NCBI RefSeq assembly: GCF_900176505.1
Contig: NZ_FWYB01000011.1
Span: 1-64,000 of the forward strand
From: Pedobacter nyackensis
GTDB lineage: Bacteria > Bacteroidota > Bacteroidia > Sphingobacteriales > Sphingobacteriaceae
Length of the DNA stretch: 64,000 nucleotides
Reading direction: 5' to 3'
Shown: piece by piece, positions 45,241-54,563 of the stretch
Position numbering within the stretch: position 1 is the stretch's first letter
Layout: every line of letters begins with the position of its first letter
Position numbers and translations under genes: made by a program
Notes under the pieces: generated by a model
The model's input: the letters and a program-made list of their open reading frames with translations, nothing else
Databases searched by the model: none
Told to the model about the DNA's origin: nothing

Positions 45241-45885
45241 TTAATAATCGTCTTCCTTATATTCTTCGTCTTCGAAGTCATTGTCTGCGAACTCGTCCGT
45301 ATCGTCTGAGTCTTCTTCAGCATCCTCTGATTTTTCTTCGGTGTTGATTCCTCTTCCACCCATTGCTTCAATCTCTTCGGTATCCTCGGGTACGAAGTCC
45401 ATTTCATTTAAGAAGTCAAACTCTGTAGATACAGGATTTGAAGATACAGCTACAGCATCAAAGTTGTTCTTCTCGATTATTTTAGGGGCTTCTCCGGTAC
45501 TTTTTACCAGGAATGGATATTCGATGTTAGGATCTGTATCAAGAATGATCTTGATGAGTTCTACATGGAAATCAAAAGGACGATCGAAGTTATAGATGTA
45601 ATAAAATTTCTGATGAGGATCTTCGATGAACTTGTTAAGTTTGGAATTTTCCATCAAAGTCACTCCTCTGTCGATCTTACGCTGAACTGGCAAATAAGCA
45701 ATTTCATCACCTTTTATCCAGTTATCAGTACTCACAAAAAATGAAGATGATTTTTCAGCAGAATACCCCGTAGAGCGGTGTATTGCTTTATGTAAATCTT
45801 CAAATGTTTGGGTGGACTTTATATCTATTTCCCTTACTACTTCATCGAAATCTTCGAAACTTATTCTAAATCTATAAATTGCCAT
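45241..45885 (-). CDS. pRiA4b ORF-3-like protein with acidic tail
   Basis: A 214-residue protein. Residues 1-~125 match the plasmid pRiA4b ORF-3 / IS1096 passenger family (MAIYRFRISFEDFDEVVREIDI, FEDLHKAIHRSTGY, FFVSTDNW, FYYIYNFDRPFDFHVELI). The last ~50 residues are almost wholly acidic (EEDSDDTDEFADND-like). The family was named from mobile DNA, but here it is a stable chromosomal partner of miaA. Its function is unknown. Confidence 0.8.
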   Translation of the reverse strand: MAIYRFRISFEDFDEVVREIDIKSTQTFEDLHKAIHRSTGYSAEKSSSFFVSTDNWIKGDEIAYLPVQRKIDRGVTLMENSKLNKFIEDPHQKFYYIYNFDRPFDFHVELIKIILDTDPNIEYPFLVKSTGEAPKIIEKNNFDAVAVSSNPVSTEFDFLNEMDFVPEDTEEIEAMGGRGINTEEKSEDAEEDSDDTDEFADNDFEDEEYKEDDY

Positions 45886-45942
45886 TTTAGCCTCTTTTCT
45901 AGGTATAAAATTAAAAAATAAAATATACTTTATATAATTGTA

Positions 45943-47349
45943 TTAACGCTTTATTGGCTGAAGCCCGAACTCTTTAGCTTTTTCAAGCATAAACTGTAAT
46001 GCGTTGTCGTATGTGTTTGTTATTTCGCCTTCAAGAATTGCTTCTCTTATGGCGTTTTTAATCAGGCCAACTTCTTTTCCTGCGCTTAATCCGAAAATTT
46101 CCATGATGTCATTTCCGGAAATAGGAGGTTGCCAGTTTCTGATTTTATCGCGGTCCTCGACATCTTTGAGCTTCTGTTTTACCAATTCAAAGTTATTGCG
46201 GTATTTTTTTACTTTGTATTCATTTTTGGTGGTTACATCAGCATTGCACAGGATCATCAGACTTTCAATATCTTCTCCGGCATCAAATAAGAGTCGTCTT
46301 ACCGCCGAATCGGTTACCACTTCCTGTGCCAGAACAATAGGGCGGAGATGTAGTTGTACCATCTTTTGTACAAACTTCATCTTTTCATTCAAAGGAAGTT
46401 TAAGGTGTGCAAATATTTTGGGTACCATCCTTGCACCTTTGTCTTCATGGCCATGGAAGGTCCAGCCGTGGCCTTCTTCGAAGCGTTTGGTTGCAGGCTT
46501 CGCAATGTCGTGTAAAATTGCAGCCCACCGTAGCCAAAGGTCTTCAGTAGCTTCGCAGATATTGTCTAGTACCTGCAAAGTATGATAAAAATTATCTTTA
46601 TGTCCTTTGCCGTTTATGATATCAACGCCATAAAGATTTGACATTTGTGGAAATATAAGATGCAGGAGCCCTGTATCAAATAAGTATTTAAATCCAATGG
46701 ATGGGATTTTTGAAAGGATGATTTTGTTCAGCTCATCAGTTATCCGTTCTTTGGAAACAATGCTGATGCGTTCTTTTTGCTTCTTTATGGCATTTATTGC
46801 CTGTTCATCAATTGAGAAGTTGAGTTGTGAAGCAAAGCGAATGGCACGCATCATGCGTAGCGGATCATCAGAAAAGGTAAGCTCTGCATCTAATGGTGTT
46901 CTGATTAATTTGTTCTCCAGATCTACCAAGCCATTAAATGGATCAACCAGTTTGCCATAGTTTTCCTTGTTTAAGGAGATCGCAAGGGCATTAATGGTGA
47001 AATCTCTTCTTAACTGATCATCTTTAATCGTACCATTCTCGACAATGGGTTTACGCGAATCTGAGCGATATGATTCTTTCCTGGCACCTACGAATTCTAT
47101 TTCGAGGTCCTGGTATTTTAGCATTGCCGTACCAAAGTTTTTAAAAACCGCTACCTTACTTTTCAGCTGTTTCCCTGCGAGTTCGGCAAATTCAATTCCA
47201 TTTCCAAGCACTACAATATCAATGTCTTTAGATGGCCTGTGCAGGAAAATATCCCTCACATAACCCCCAATAATATAGGCTTCAATATGATGCGCGTCGG
47301 CTATGTCGGCAAGAGCTTTAAAAACAGGGTGTTGTAAATGTTGTTCCAT
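45943..47349 (-). CDS. cca: CCA tRNA nucleotidyltransferase with HD domain
   Basis: A 468-residue enzyme that adds or repairs the 3' CCA of tRNAs. Nucleotidyltransferase motifs: IIGGYVRD and the metal-binding DIDIVV; neck/body RMMRAIRFASQL; then an HD domain (~250-350; HDIAKPATK) of the phosphohydrolase kind. Most tRNAs in this window lack an encoded CCA, so the enzyme is needed. It is the last gene of the dapD-glycosyltransferase-tsaC-cca run. Confidence 0.93.
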   Translation of the reverse strand: MEQHLQHPVFKALADIADAHHIEAYIIGGYVRDIFLHRPSKDIDIVVLGNGIEFAELAGKQLKSKVAVFKNFGTAMLKYQDLEIEFVGARKESYRSDSRKPIVENGTIKDDQLRRDFTINALAISLNKENYGKLVDPFNGLVDLENKLIRTPLDAELTFSDDPLRMMRAIRFASQLNFSIDEQAINAIKKQKERISIVSKERITDELNKIILSKIPSIGFKYLFDTGLLHLIFPQMSNLYGVDIINGKGHKDNFYHTLQVLDNICEATEDLWLRWAAILHDIAKPATKRFEEGHGWTFHGHEDKGARMVPKIFAHLKLPLNEKMKFVQKMVQLHLRPIVLAQEVVTDSAVRRLLFDAGEDIESLMILCNADVTTKNEYKVKKYRNNFELVKQKLKDVEDRDKIRNWQPPISGNDIMEIFGLSAGKEVGLIKNAIREAILEGEITNTYDNALQFMLEKAKEFGLQPIKR

Positions 47350-47375
47350 TGATGAGATTGCAAAAGTAGTAAAAC

Positions 47376-47942
47376 TTACCTTCTAATAAAGGAAAATTGA
47401 CCTCCGGGCGCTAATTTCATAATGGTTGATGGTTTTTTTTGCGTTTTGATCTCCTGTTCCCAATCAACGATATGATCAACCTGCTCTTTTATTTCATCGC
47501 TTATTTCGTCGAAAAAGAGTGGGGTTGGAGCACCGGATATATTTGCTGAAGTTGATATGATAGGTTTGCGAAATCTTTGAATCAGTTGTTGACAAAAGTC
47601 ATGTTTCACGATTCTTATGCCTATGCTTCCATCCGCATTGATTGCATTTTTTGCCAGATTCTTTGCTCCTGGGAATACGAGGGTGAGTGGATTTTCAGTA
47701 TACTCAATCAGATCATAGGCCACATCAGGTACTTCTGTTACATAACTCTGCAACTTAGCATCGGTGTCTAAAAGAATGATAAAGCTTTTGTCGGCAGCGC
47801 GACCTTTAATTTCGTTGATTTTTGCAACGGCCTGCTCATTGGTGGCGTCACAGCCCAATCCCCAAACCGTGTCAGTTGGGTAAAGGATTACTCCTCCATT
47901 TTTTAAAACAGCGAGTGCCTTTTCAATTTCTGTTCTTAGCAT
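47376..47942 (-). CDS. tsaC: L-threonylcarbamoyladenylate synthase
   Basis: A 188-residue protein of the Sua5/YciO/YrdC family that makes the activated intermediate for t6A at position 37 of tRNAs. LYPTDTVWGLGCDATNE, RAADKSFI and ISTSANISGAPT are the family motifs. It overlaps the upstream glycosyltransferase gene by 20 bases and precedes cca, so two tRNA-maturation enzymes sit together. Confidence 0.92.
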   Translation of the reverse strand: MLRTEIEKALAVLKNGGVILYPTDTVWGLGCDATNEQAVAKINEIKGRAADKSFIILLDTDAKLQSYVTEVPDVAYDLIEYTENPLTLVFPGAKNLAKNAINADGSIGIRIVKHDFCQQLIQRFRKPIISTSANISGAPTPLFFDEISDEIKEQVDHIVDWEQEIKTQKKPSTIMKLAPGGQFSFIRR

Positions 47943-49074
47943 AGGGTAAAATTACAGTTTTATCTAAAGTTTTAGTGTATAACTGCATCATTTGCCTGCT
48001 TATCTGCTCATTATTGAATTTTTGAACGTAAGCTATGCCTTTTTCTTTCATTTCTGTTTGCAGATTGGGGTCTGCCAATATGGTGTTGATGGCGTTAGCC
48101 ATTGCAACGTGGTCGTAAGGCTGAACATATAAGCTCGATGGACCTCCGGCTTCTTCCAGGCAGGAGCCGGTTGCAGCAACGACCGGAACGCGGGTGTATA
48201 GCGCCTCGATTATTGGTATACCAAACCCTTCGAAAACTGATGGGTATGCAAAAGTGGCGGCGAGTTGGTAAATGACAGGAAGATCGGTAAATGGGATGTT
48301 TTTTAAGAACATTACCCGGTCCTTTAATCCAAGCTTTTGGATTTCTTCTTCTACCAATTTAAAGTAAGCTGTTTTTTTACCAATAACTACCAACTTATAA
48401 TCTTCATTTACATTTTTTAGGGCCTTTATCAAAGTAACCAGGTTTTTTCTGGTTTCGATGGTGCCAACATTTAAAATATACTGATCTGGTAAGTTATATT
48501 TTTGCTTCACCACCTTTTTCACTTCATCATCCGCAATTGATTTGAAACTATCGTCACAACTTTGATAAACGACTTCAATTTTCTCGGGATGTACCTTGTA
48601 AAATTCAATGATATCTTGTTTGGTTTGCTCACTAATAGCAACGATACGGTCGGCCTGTTCACAGGCATACTTTGTTTTTAGCTTATAGATAAAGCGATCA
48701 ATAGCTCCGAAGTTCTGGGGGAATCGGATGAAGATGAGGTCGTGTATGGTTACTATAGATCGGATACCGGTTTTATGGATGCCAATTGGAAGTTCATGAC
48801 TTAAGCCGTGATAGAGGTCTATCTGATCTTTTATCAGCTGTCTTTTAATGCCTAGTGTTCTCCACAGCAAGCCTTTTGTTTCAGGTAATTTGAGCAGAAT
48901 TCCCTTGGTGTTGGTAAAAAACTTAATCTGGGGATTGTCTTTTACTTTGGGGCTGTAAACGAAATATTGGTTTTGAGGGAAATAATTTGCCAGGTGGGCA
49001 ATTAGCGAGCGACTGTAGTTACCTAAGCCGGTAAGATTATTAGCAGCTCTTTTTCCATCAAAACCAATTTTCAT
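47923..49074 (-). CDS. GT4-type glycosyltransferase
   Basis: A 383-residue retaining glycosyltransferase with two Rossmann-like halves. N-terminal MKIGFDGKRAANNLTGLGNYSR; C-terminal EX7E-type motif in YPSVFEGFGIPIIEAL; nucleotide-sugar contact NVGTIETRKN. Donor and acceptor are unknown; a role in envelope polysaccharide or LPS is likely by family. It lies between dapD and tsaC with an overlap to the latter. Confidence 0.88.
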   Translation of the reverse strand: MKIGFDGKRAANNLTGLGNYSRSLIAHLANYFPQNQYFVYSPKVKDNPQIKFFTNTKGILLKLPETKGLLWRTLGIKRQLIKDQIDLYHGLSHELPIGIHKTGIRSIVTIHDLIFIRFPQNFGAIDRFIYKLKTKYACEQADRIVAISEQTKQDIIEFYKVHPEKIEVVYQSCDDSFKSIADDEVKKVVKQKYNLPDQYILNVGTIETRKNLVTLIKALKNVNEDYKLVVIGKKTAYFKLVEEEIQKLGLKDRVMFLKNIPFTDLPVIYQLAATFAYPSVFEGFGIPIIEALYTRVPVVAATGSCLEEAGGPSSLYVQPYDHVAMANAINTILADPNLQTEMKEKGIAYVQKFNNEQISRQMMQLYTKTLDKTVILPYAKNRN

Positions 49075-49085
49075 TATTTATTAAA

Positions 49086-49904
49086 TTATACTGCTACGTT
49101 GTTTTCTCTTAATGCATCATTCAAAGAAGTCTTTTTATCAGTTGATTCTTTACGTTGACCAATGATCAAGGCACAAGGAACATGGTATTCACCTGCAGGG
49201 AATTTCTTTGCATAGCTACCAGGAATTACTACTGAACGTGCAGGAACGATGCCTTTATATTCAATAGGAGTTGGGCCAGTTACATCAATAATTTTGGTAG
49301 AGGCTGTTAATACCACATTGGCACCTAAAACTGCTTCTTTTTCTACGCGTACACCTTCAACAACGATAGCTCTTGAACCCAGGAAACAGTTATCTTCGAT
49401 AATTACCGGAGAAGCTTGAATTGGCTCTAGAACGCCACCAATACCAACACCACCACTTAAGTGTACATGTTTTCCAATTTGAGCACATGAACCTACAGTT
49501 GCCCATGTATCCACCATAGTACCTTCGTCAACATATGCGCCGATATTTACATAAGAAGGCATCATAATTACGCCTTTGGCTAAATATGCTCCATAACGTG
49601 CACTTGCACCAGGAACAACCCTTACACCAATTTCTTTGTAATTAGTTTTTAATTTCATTTTGTCATGGAAAATAAAAGGGCCAACTTCCATTTCCTTCAT
49701 TTGTCTGATAGGAAAGTAAAGTATAACAGCTTTTTTAATCCACTCATTGACGCCCCAGGAGTTCAGCACAGGCTCTGCAACGCGTAATTCTCCCTTATCT
49801 AACTGCATAACTACAGTTTCAATTGCTTCGCAATGTTCACTATATTCTAATAAAGTTCTGTCGTCCCAAGCGGCTTCTACTAACTTTTTTAATTGTGCTA
49901 TCAT
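49086..49904 (-). CDS. dapD: Tetrahydrodipicolinate N-succinyltransferase
   Basis: A 272-residue enzyme of the succinylase branch of lysine and diaminopimelate synthesis. It carries a left-handed beta-helix of hexapeptide repeats (MPSYVNIGAYVDEGTMVDTWATVGSCAQIG, SPVIIEDNCFLGSRAIVVEGV). The length is normal. It is first of the four-gene reverse operon. Confidence 0.95.
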   Translation of the reverse strand: MIAQLKKLVEAAWDDRTLLEYSEHCEAIETVVMQLDKGELRVAEPVLNSWGVNEWIKKAVILYFPIRQMKEMEVGPFIFHDKMKLKTNYKEIGVRVVPGASARYGAYLAKGVIMMPSYVNIGAYVDEGTMVDTWATVGSCAQIGKHVHLSGGVGIGGVLEPIQASPVIIEDNCFLGSRAIVVEGVRVEKEAVLGANVVLTASTKIIDVTGPTPIEYKGIVPARSVVIPGSYAKKFPAGEYHVPCALIIGQRKESTDKKTSLNDALRENNVAV

Positions 49905-50020
49905 GATTGATTGTTATTTTTTGACAAAATAAATCAATTTTATGTATTGAGCGATCTTTTCTGTGTATTTTCCTCTAGAAAAGTTTATAAAATTGTTATT
50001 ATAACTATTTTTGGGGTGTT

Positions 50021-50419
50021 ATGAGTGAACAGGAAAAATTACGGATAGACAAATATTTATGGGCCATCAGGTTGTTTAAGACCAGAAGTCTGGCCACTGA
50101 GGCTTGCAGAGCGGGCCGTGTTAAATTTAATGGTCAGAATTTGAAGCCTTCGGCTATTGTCAAACCCGGGGATGTATATCAGGTGTCGAGGGGAATAGAG
50201 AAGAAAGTAATTGAGGTAGTTGAATTGCTGTATAACAGGGTAGAATCGAAGATTGCGGTCACCAAGTACAAAGACATTACTCCGCTAGAGGAAACACACG
50301 GATTTAAATCTATGTTCCATGCACCGGCGCTTAAAAGAGATCGCGGTACGGGCAGGCCTACTAAAAAAGACAGACGGGAAACTGATGATTTAATAGGGGG
50401 GATGTTTGAGGAAGATTAG
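50021..50419 (+). CDS. S4-domain RNA-binding protein (HslR/Hsp15 type)
   Basis: A 132-residue protein with an S4 domain (RIDKYLWAIRLFKTRSLATEACRAGRVKFNG) and a basic C-terminal tail (RDRGTGRPTKKDRRE). It resembles Hsp15, which binds stalled 50S subunits carrying nascent chains. A heat-shock element was not seen. It ends four bases into the convergent EcsC gene. Confidence 0.87.
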   Translation: MSEQEKLRIDKYLWAIRLFKTRSLATEACRAGRVKFNGQNLKPSAIVKPGDVYQVSRGIEKKVIEVVELLYNRVESKIAVTKYKDITPLEETHGFKSMFHAPALKRDRGTGRPTKKDRRETDDLIGGMFEED

Positions 50420-51156
50420 GCAGGTAGTGCCGGTTTATCCAGTAAACGTAATCGATAAGCTTGCATAGCTGTTTTTCCTAGTTTTTTAATCAATTGATAA
50501 TTGGCCACAGCACCAACTGCGGCGCCAACTACCGGGAGGAGTTGTGCCAGTTTAGCGAGGTCTATATAGTCTCGGTATTCCTGTTGAAAGGTAAGCCAGT
50601 CAAAATCTTCAGGTTGTTCGGGAAGAGCGGAGCGCTGGCTTTCCCAATCTTTAAGATGCAGAAAAACTTTTGTAGTGCCTTGTTTACTCGAAAATGCCAA
50701 TTGAAAAATATAAAGGATGTAAAGGCGCTCCCTGAAGTCTTTTACATCGAAGCCGTATAGCGCGGCAATCTCAAAAAGCATTTTTAGTTTTATACCAATT
50801 AAGATTGGGAAATCTGCCATGCTCATTAAAAATCCGCCGGCACCTGTTATGCCTCCTTCGGCAGCTCCTGTTTTGCAATAATTATCTATTTTTTGCAGGA
50901 TAAGTGCCTCCCGATGAATCATGCTCATTTCCTTTGGCGGCATGGCTGTTGTGGTGTAAGTGGATCCGTAGAGCACGGTCTTTACCATACCTTTCATGGC
51001 AGTTGTAATGGCTTGATGAACTTTTTTGGGGATATAGCTATTGATCTTTTTCTGAACACTGTTCGTAACTTTATTTAGAAGAGAAGGTTTTTGCATCATT
51101 TCTCTTTTCCAGAATTCAAGCTCGATTTTTATTTTTTCTTCATACTTCATAGCCAA
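50416..51156 (-). CDS. EcsC-family protein
   Basis: A 246-residue protein with the EcsC pattern: HREALILQKIDNYCKTGAAEGGITGAGGFLMSMADFPILIGIKLKMLFEIAALYG and a C-terminal VVGAAVGAVANYQLIKKLG membrane-like segment. EcsC is linked to the EcsAB transporter in Bacillus, but no transporter is nearby and the role here is unknown. Confidence 0.83.
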   Translation of the reverse strand: MAMKYEEKIKIELEFWKREMMQKPSLLNKVTNSVQKKINSYIPKKVHQAITTAMKGMVKTVLYGSTYTTTAMPPKEMSMIHREALILQKIDNYCKTGAAEGGITGAGGFLMSMADFPILIGIKLKMLFEIAALYGFDVKDFRERLYILYIFQLAFSSKQGTTKVFLHLKDWESQRSALPEQPEDFDWLTFQQEYRDYIDLAKLAQLLPVVGAAVGAVANYQLIKKLGKTAMQAYRLRLLDKPALPA

Positions 51157-51251
51157 ACAAAATTACATTAATTCCACCAGATCTTTTTTTAGTAGTACTT
51201 TCTTTTTCGAATGGAAAACTATATATTTAAGTATCATTTTTATATAAACCC

Positions 51252-53168
51252 ATGATTATGAGATTGTTCAATAGTGCTTTCCTGTTGCTGTCTTTGATGG
51301 CGCCGCTTTCTGTTCTCAGTCAGCATATAAAGTTTTCAAAAACTCTTCCTGAGGCAGGAGATGTGATTAAATTCGTTTATGATCCGGTGGGTACTAATCT
51401 TGCGGGAAAGAATAATATTGAATGTGATGCTTTTCTTTTTACATATAAATCGCCAGGGCCAACTAAGATTCGTTTGATTAAAGAAGGCGGGGTTTATAAA
51501 GGCGAAGTGCCCACAACTGATAGCACAAATTTGGTTGCGCTGGCATTTTCATCTGAGAAAGTAAAGGATGATTTTCCTGAAGGGTATTTTGTTAAGTTAT
51601 CCAAAAATGGCAAAATACCGGGCGGGGCGTATATAAATGAAGCTTATGTATACGATTTTTTTGGACGGTATTATCTGGGAATGAAGGCAAATTCTGAAAA
51701 AGCGATTTCCGCTTATAATGAAGGATTTAGAATTGACCCTAAACTAAAGCGAAAATCTTTGATCTCCTACCTTAGGTTGAATTACATGGAGGATAAAGAA
51801 ACCGGTGGGAAGATGATTAATGATAATATCAATAAGCTGGCGGCCACAAAGCCTGAGACTGAAGAAAACTTAGTGTTAATTGGTAATATGTATTCTATTT
51901 TGAAACAAAAGCCGAAAGCTGATTCTATGTTTAAAGTAGTTATTGCCAAATTTCCTCAAGGTCCGAGTGCGATGAACAGTGTTTTAAATTCAATATATGC
52001 CGAGAAAGCGGGAACTGTAATGGAGCAACGACTTAATGAATTCATTCAGAAGTTTGGTTTGGATATGAACAAAGATGGCGACCGGAAAAGGATGTCGTTT
52101 ATATTCCCACAACTTGCACGGGTGTATGCCAACGAAAAAAAATATGATAAATTCAAGCAGTATGCAAATAAGATAGATGATAAAGCTAGGTTGGCTGACC
52201 TGTATAATATTGTTGCCTGGGACTTAGCGGAAAAGAACGAAGAGACGGCCTTAGCTGCAGATCTTTCTAAAAAATCGTTGGATTTGGCGACTGCTGCAAA
52301 AAATGACGAAGTTCCCATTTTTTACTTTTCAAAAGAACAATATTTAGATGGTTTAACCAAAGCTTATGCGAATTATGCGGATACCTATGCATTGATCATG
52401 CATAACATGGGTAACAATGCTGAAGCGCTGGTTTATCAGGAAAAAGCAAAGCCATTTGACAATGTTAGTAAAAATGAGCGCTATGTTATGTATTTAGATT
52501 TGACGGGAAATAAGGAGAAAGCATTTACAACCGCTGAGAGTTATTTGAGAGCGGGTAATGGTACTGATCAAATAAGGGAACGATTCAAAGTACTTTATGA
52601 AAGTAAGAAGCTTAAAGAGCCTTTTGAAACCTATTTGGCAGGTGTGGAAAAGATGGCGCTAGCCAAAGAGCGTGAAGAATGGGCAAAGAAAATGATCAAT
52701 ATGCCTGCACCCGATTTTTCGCTCAGGAATTTAAAGGGAGAATTAGTAAAGTTGTCGGATTTAAAAGGCAAAGTGGTTATTGTTGATTACTGGGCTACCT
52801 GGTGTGGACCTTGTGTAGCCTCATTTCCGGGTATGCAAAAAGCGGTTACCAAGTACGCGGCCGATCCTAATGTAGTTTTCCTTTTTGTGAATACCTGGCA
52901 AACAGAAGATAACCGTGAAAAATTGGTTGGAGACTTTATTGCAGAAAAGAAGGTTTCGTTTAATGTTTTATTTGATACCAAAAATAAACAGGATCCATCA
53001 AAGTTTGATGTTGTAAGCGCGTATAAAGTGGACGGAATTCCTACTAAATATATAATAGGTCCGGATGGAAATATACGTTTTAAATCAACGGGCTTTTCGG
53101 GATCTGCAGATGCAGTTGTAAGGGAACTAGATACCATGATAGGTATGGTGTTAGCTGGAGGCAAATAA
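51252..53168 (+). CDS. Exported TlpA-family thiol-disulfide protein with helical repeats
   Basis: A 638-residue protein: signal peptide (to ~AEHIK region, LSVLSQ), a ~450-residue all-helical middle that reads as TPR-like repeats (SEKAISAYNEGFRIDPKLK), and a C-terminal TlpA/thioredoxin domain (~505-625) with VDYWATWCGPCVASFP. The CGPC site and GIPTKYIIGPDG cis-Pro support reducing or isomerase activity in the periplasm. An in-frame ATG two codons later is an alternative start. It ends four bases before the convergent deaminase. Confidence 0.85.
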   Translation: MIMRLFNSAFLLLSLMAPLSVLSQHIKFSKTLPEAGDVIKFVYDPVGTNLAGKNNIECDAFLFTYKSPGPTKIRLIKEGGVYKGEVPTTDSTNLVALAFSSEKVKDDFPEGYFVKLSKNGKIPGGAYINEAYVYDFFGRYYLGMKANSEKAISAYNEGFRIDPKLKRKSLISYLRLNYMEDKETGGKMINDNINKLAATKPETEENLVLIGNMYSILKQKPKADSMFKVVIAKFPQGPSAMNSVLNSIYAEKAGTVMEQRLNEFIQKFGLDMNKDGDRKRMSFIFPQLARVYANEKKYDKFKQYANKIDDKARLADLYNIVAWDLAEKNEETALAADLSKKSLDLATAAKNDEVPIFYFSKEQYLDGLTKAYANYADTYALIMHNMGNNAEALVYQEKAKPFDNVSKNERYVMYLDLTGNKEKAFTTAESYLRAGNGTDQIRERFKVLYESKKLKEPFETYLAGVEKMALAKEREEWAKKMINMPAPDFSLRNLKGELVKLSDLKGKVVIVDYWATWCGPCVASFPGMQKAVTKYAADPNVVFLFVNTWQTEDNREKLVGDFIAEKKVSFNVLFDTKNKQDPSKFDVVSAYKVDGIPTKYIIGPDGNIRFKSTGFSGSADAVVRELDTMIGMVLAGGK

Positions 53169-53172
53169 GAAT

Positions 53173-53655
53173 TTAATATGCTGTTCGGATAGGGCTTTGT
53201 TCCCATAGTTTAAAAGCCTTTAAGGCTTCATCACGCATTATTTGTTTGATGGTAAGCTGGCGTTGGTTCATGGGTTTATCTAGTTCGTCGTAGATGAATT
53301 TATCGCTAAAGCCGATGGCATCTGCATCCAGTTTGGTGTTGGCGTAATAGATGATGTCAATTTTTGCCCAGTACACAGCACTCAAGCACATTGGACAAGG
53401 TTCGCAACTGGTGTAAACGATACAGCCAGACAGGTCGAATGTTTTTAACTTTTTACACGCCAGTCGTATCGCTGATACCTCTGCATGCGCAGTTGGGTCA
53501 TTTGTAGCAGTAACTTTGTTTGCACTCTTTGCAATTACTTTTCCATCTTTTACGATCACTGCGCCAAAAGGACCTCCAATGCTATCCAGTACATTTTTTT
53601 CTGAAAGCTGTATGGCCAGCTTCATGAATTTTTCGTGTTGATCTATTTTATCCAT
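53173..53655 (-). CDS. Guanine/nucleoside deaminase of the cytidine deaminase-like fold
   Basis: A 160-residue zinc hydrolase. Zinc site HAE in PTAHAEVSAIRLAC and PCxxC in TSCEPCPMCLSAVYWA. The C-terminal RDEALKAFKLWEQSP fits guanine deaminase of the GuaD type. The likely reaction is guanine to xanthine. The exact base cannot be confirmed by eye. Confidence 0.88.
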   Translation of the reverse strand: MDKIDQHEKFMKLAIQLSEKNVLDSIGGPFGAVIVKDGKVIAKSANKVTATNDPTAHAEVSAIRLACKKLKTFDLSGCIVYTSCEPCPMCLSAVYWAKIDIIYYANTKLDADAIGFSDKFIYDELDKPMNQRQLTIKQIMRDEALKAFKLWEQSPIRTAY

Positions 53656-53669
53656 ACCTAAATATAGTA

Positions 53670-53701
53670 CAAAAAAAATGCCCCCGACAGATCGGGGGCA
53701 T
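53670..53701 (-). terminator. Terminator of the OmpH/Skp-like gene
   Basis: Perfect 10-base stem ATGCCCCCGA / TCGGGGGCAT (53678-53687, 53692-53701) with a T run on the reverse strand. Confidence 0.9.
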
Positions 53702-53720
53702 CACAATTCAGTAATAGAAT

Positions 53721-54308
53721 TTATTTTTTGTAAGCTTCATTCAAGCCAACAATTACTTCGCTGGTTACATCTAAGCTTTCGTCAGCAAATAAGATTGTAC
53801 CGTTACCTTTTGAGTAACCCAATACCATTTTATAGCCTTTCTTTTTCGCATATTCTTTTAAATAGTCAGCAACTTTATCGTAAAGTTTTTCGTTTTCTGC
53901 AGCTTGCTCATTTTGAATTGCAGCGCCCGCATTTTGCGTATAAGCTTGTAATTCTTGTTGTTTACGTGCTAATCTTTCTTCTGTAGAAGCTCTTTGATCG
54001 GCAGGTAGGGTATTAGCCTGCTGCTGATATTGAGCAACTTCACGTTGAAAAGCTTGTTGCTTAGAAGCAAGGTCAGTTTGTGCAGTTTTAGATTTTGCTT
54101 CTAATTTTACCTTCAGGTCTTTAAAGTAGCTGTATTTTGTTAAAAGAGAATCAGAGTTTACATAAACAATTTTTTCGCTGTTTGAAACTGTCGTTGAATC
54201 GTTTTTTTTAGGTGCAGTACCTTTATCATCTTTATTCTGGCATGATGCCATAACAGAAACTAAAGCAACCGCTGTAGCAATACCGCTTAATTTTAATGTT
54301 GTTTTCAT
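53721..54308 (-). CDS. OmpH/Skp-like lipoprotein
   Basis: A 195-residue protein with a lipobox (VSVMASC), then a long coiled coil (~55-145: KVKLEAKSKTAQTDLASKQQAFQREV, VARY-type Gln/Lys-rich turns) and the OmpH/Skp end (YAKKKGYKMVLGYSKGNGTILFADESLDVTSEV). Skp holds unfolded outer-membrane proteins; here it is tethered. A single gene with a ~100-base leader. Confidence 0.88.
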   Translation of the reverse strand: MKTTLKLSGIATAVALVSVMASCQNKDDKGTAPKKNDSTTVSNSEKIVYVNSDSLLTKYSYFKDLKVKLEAKSKTAQTDLASKQQAFQREVAQYQQQANTLPADQRASTEERLARKQQELQAYTQNAGAAIQNEQAAENEKLYDKVADYLKEYAKKKGYKMVLGYSKGNGTILFADESLDVTSEVIVGLNEAYKK

Positions 54309-54417
54309 CTATATTAATTATTCTTTTTTGTCAAAAAATGTGTTTGTTATCTGATTGATAGGCGTTCTGACGTTTATTTCAATGCCATATGACTTATCTT
54401 TTACGGATAAATTTCAA

Positions 54418-54425
54418 CAAATATA
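54418..54425 (-). promoter_or_regulatory. Probable -7 element of the OmpH/Skp-like gene
   Basis: Reverse-strand TATATTTG fits TAnnTTTG; no good -33 partner. Leader about 105 bases. Confidence 0.45.
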
Positions 54426-54505
54426 AAATTTCAAAACTAGTATCCTAAGGAAGTATCGTTTTTAGAATGTTTTTAGGCCATTATTTGGTCAAATAGTTAT
54501 CCACA

Positions 54506-54539
54506 TTTGCCTTAAATTGACCATAATTGGTTAAATTTG
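54506..54539 (+). promoter_or_regulatory. gyrB promoter
   Basis: TTTG at 54506-54509, 22 bases, TAAATTTG at 54532-54539. Exact consensus, ending 24 bases before the ATG. Confidence 0.78.
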
Positions 54540-54563
54540 AATCTTATTGTTTTATAAAAAAAT

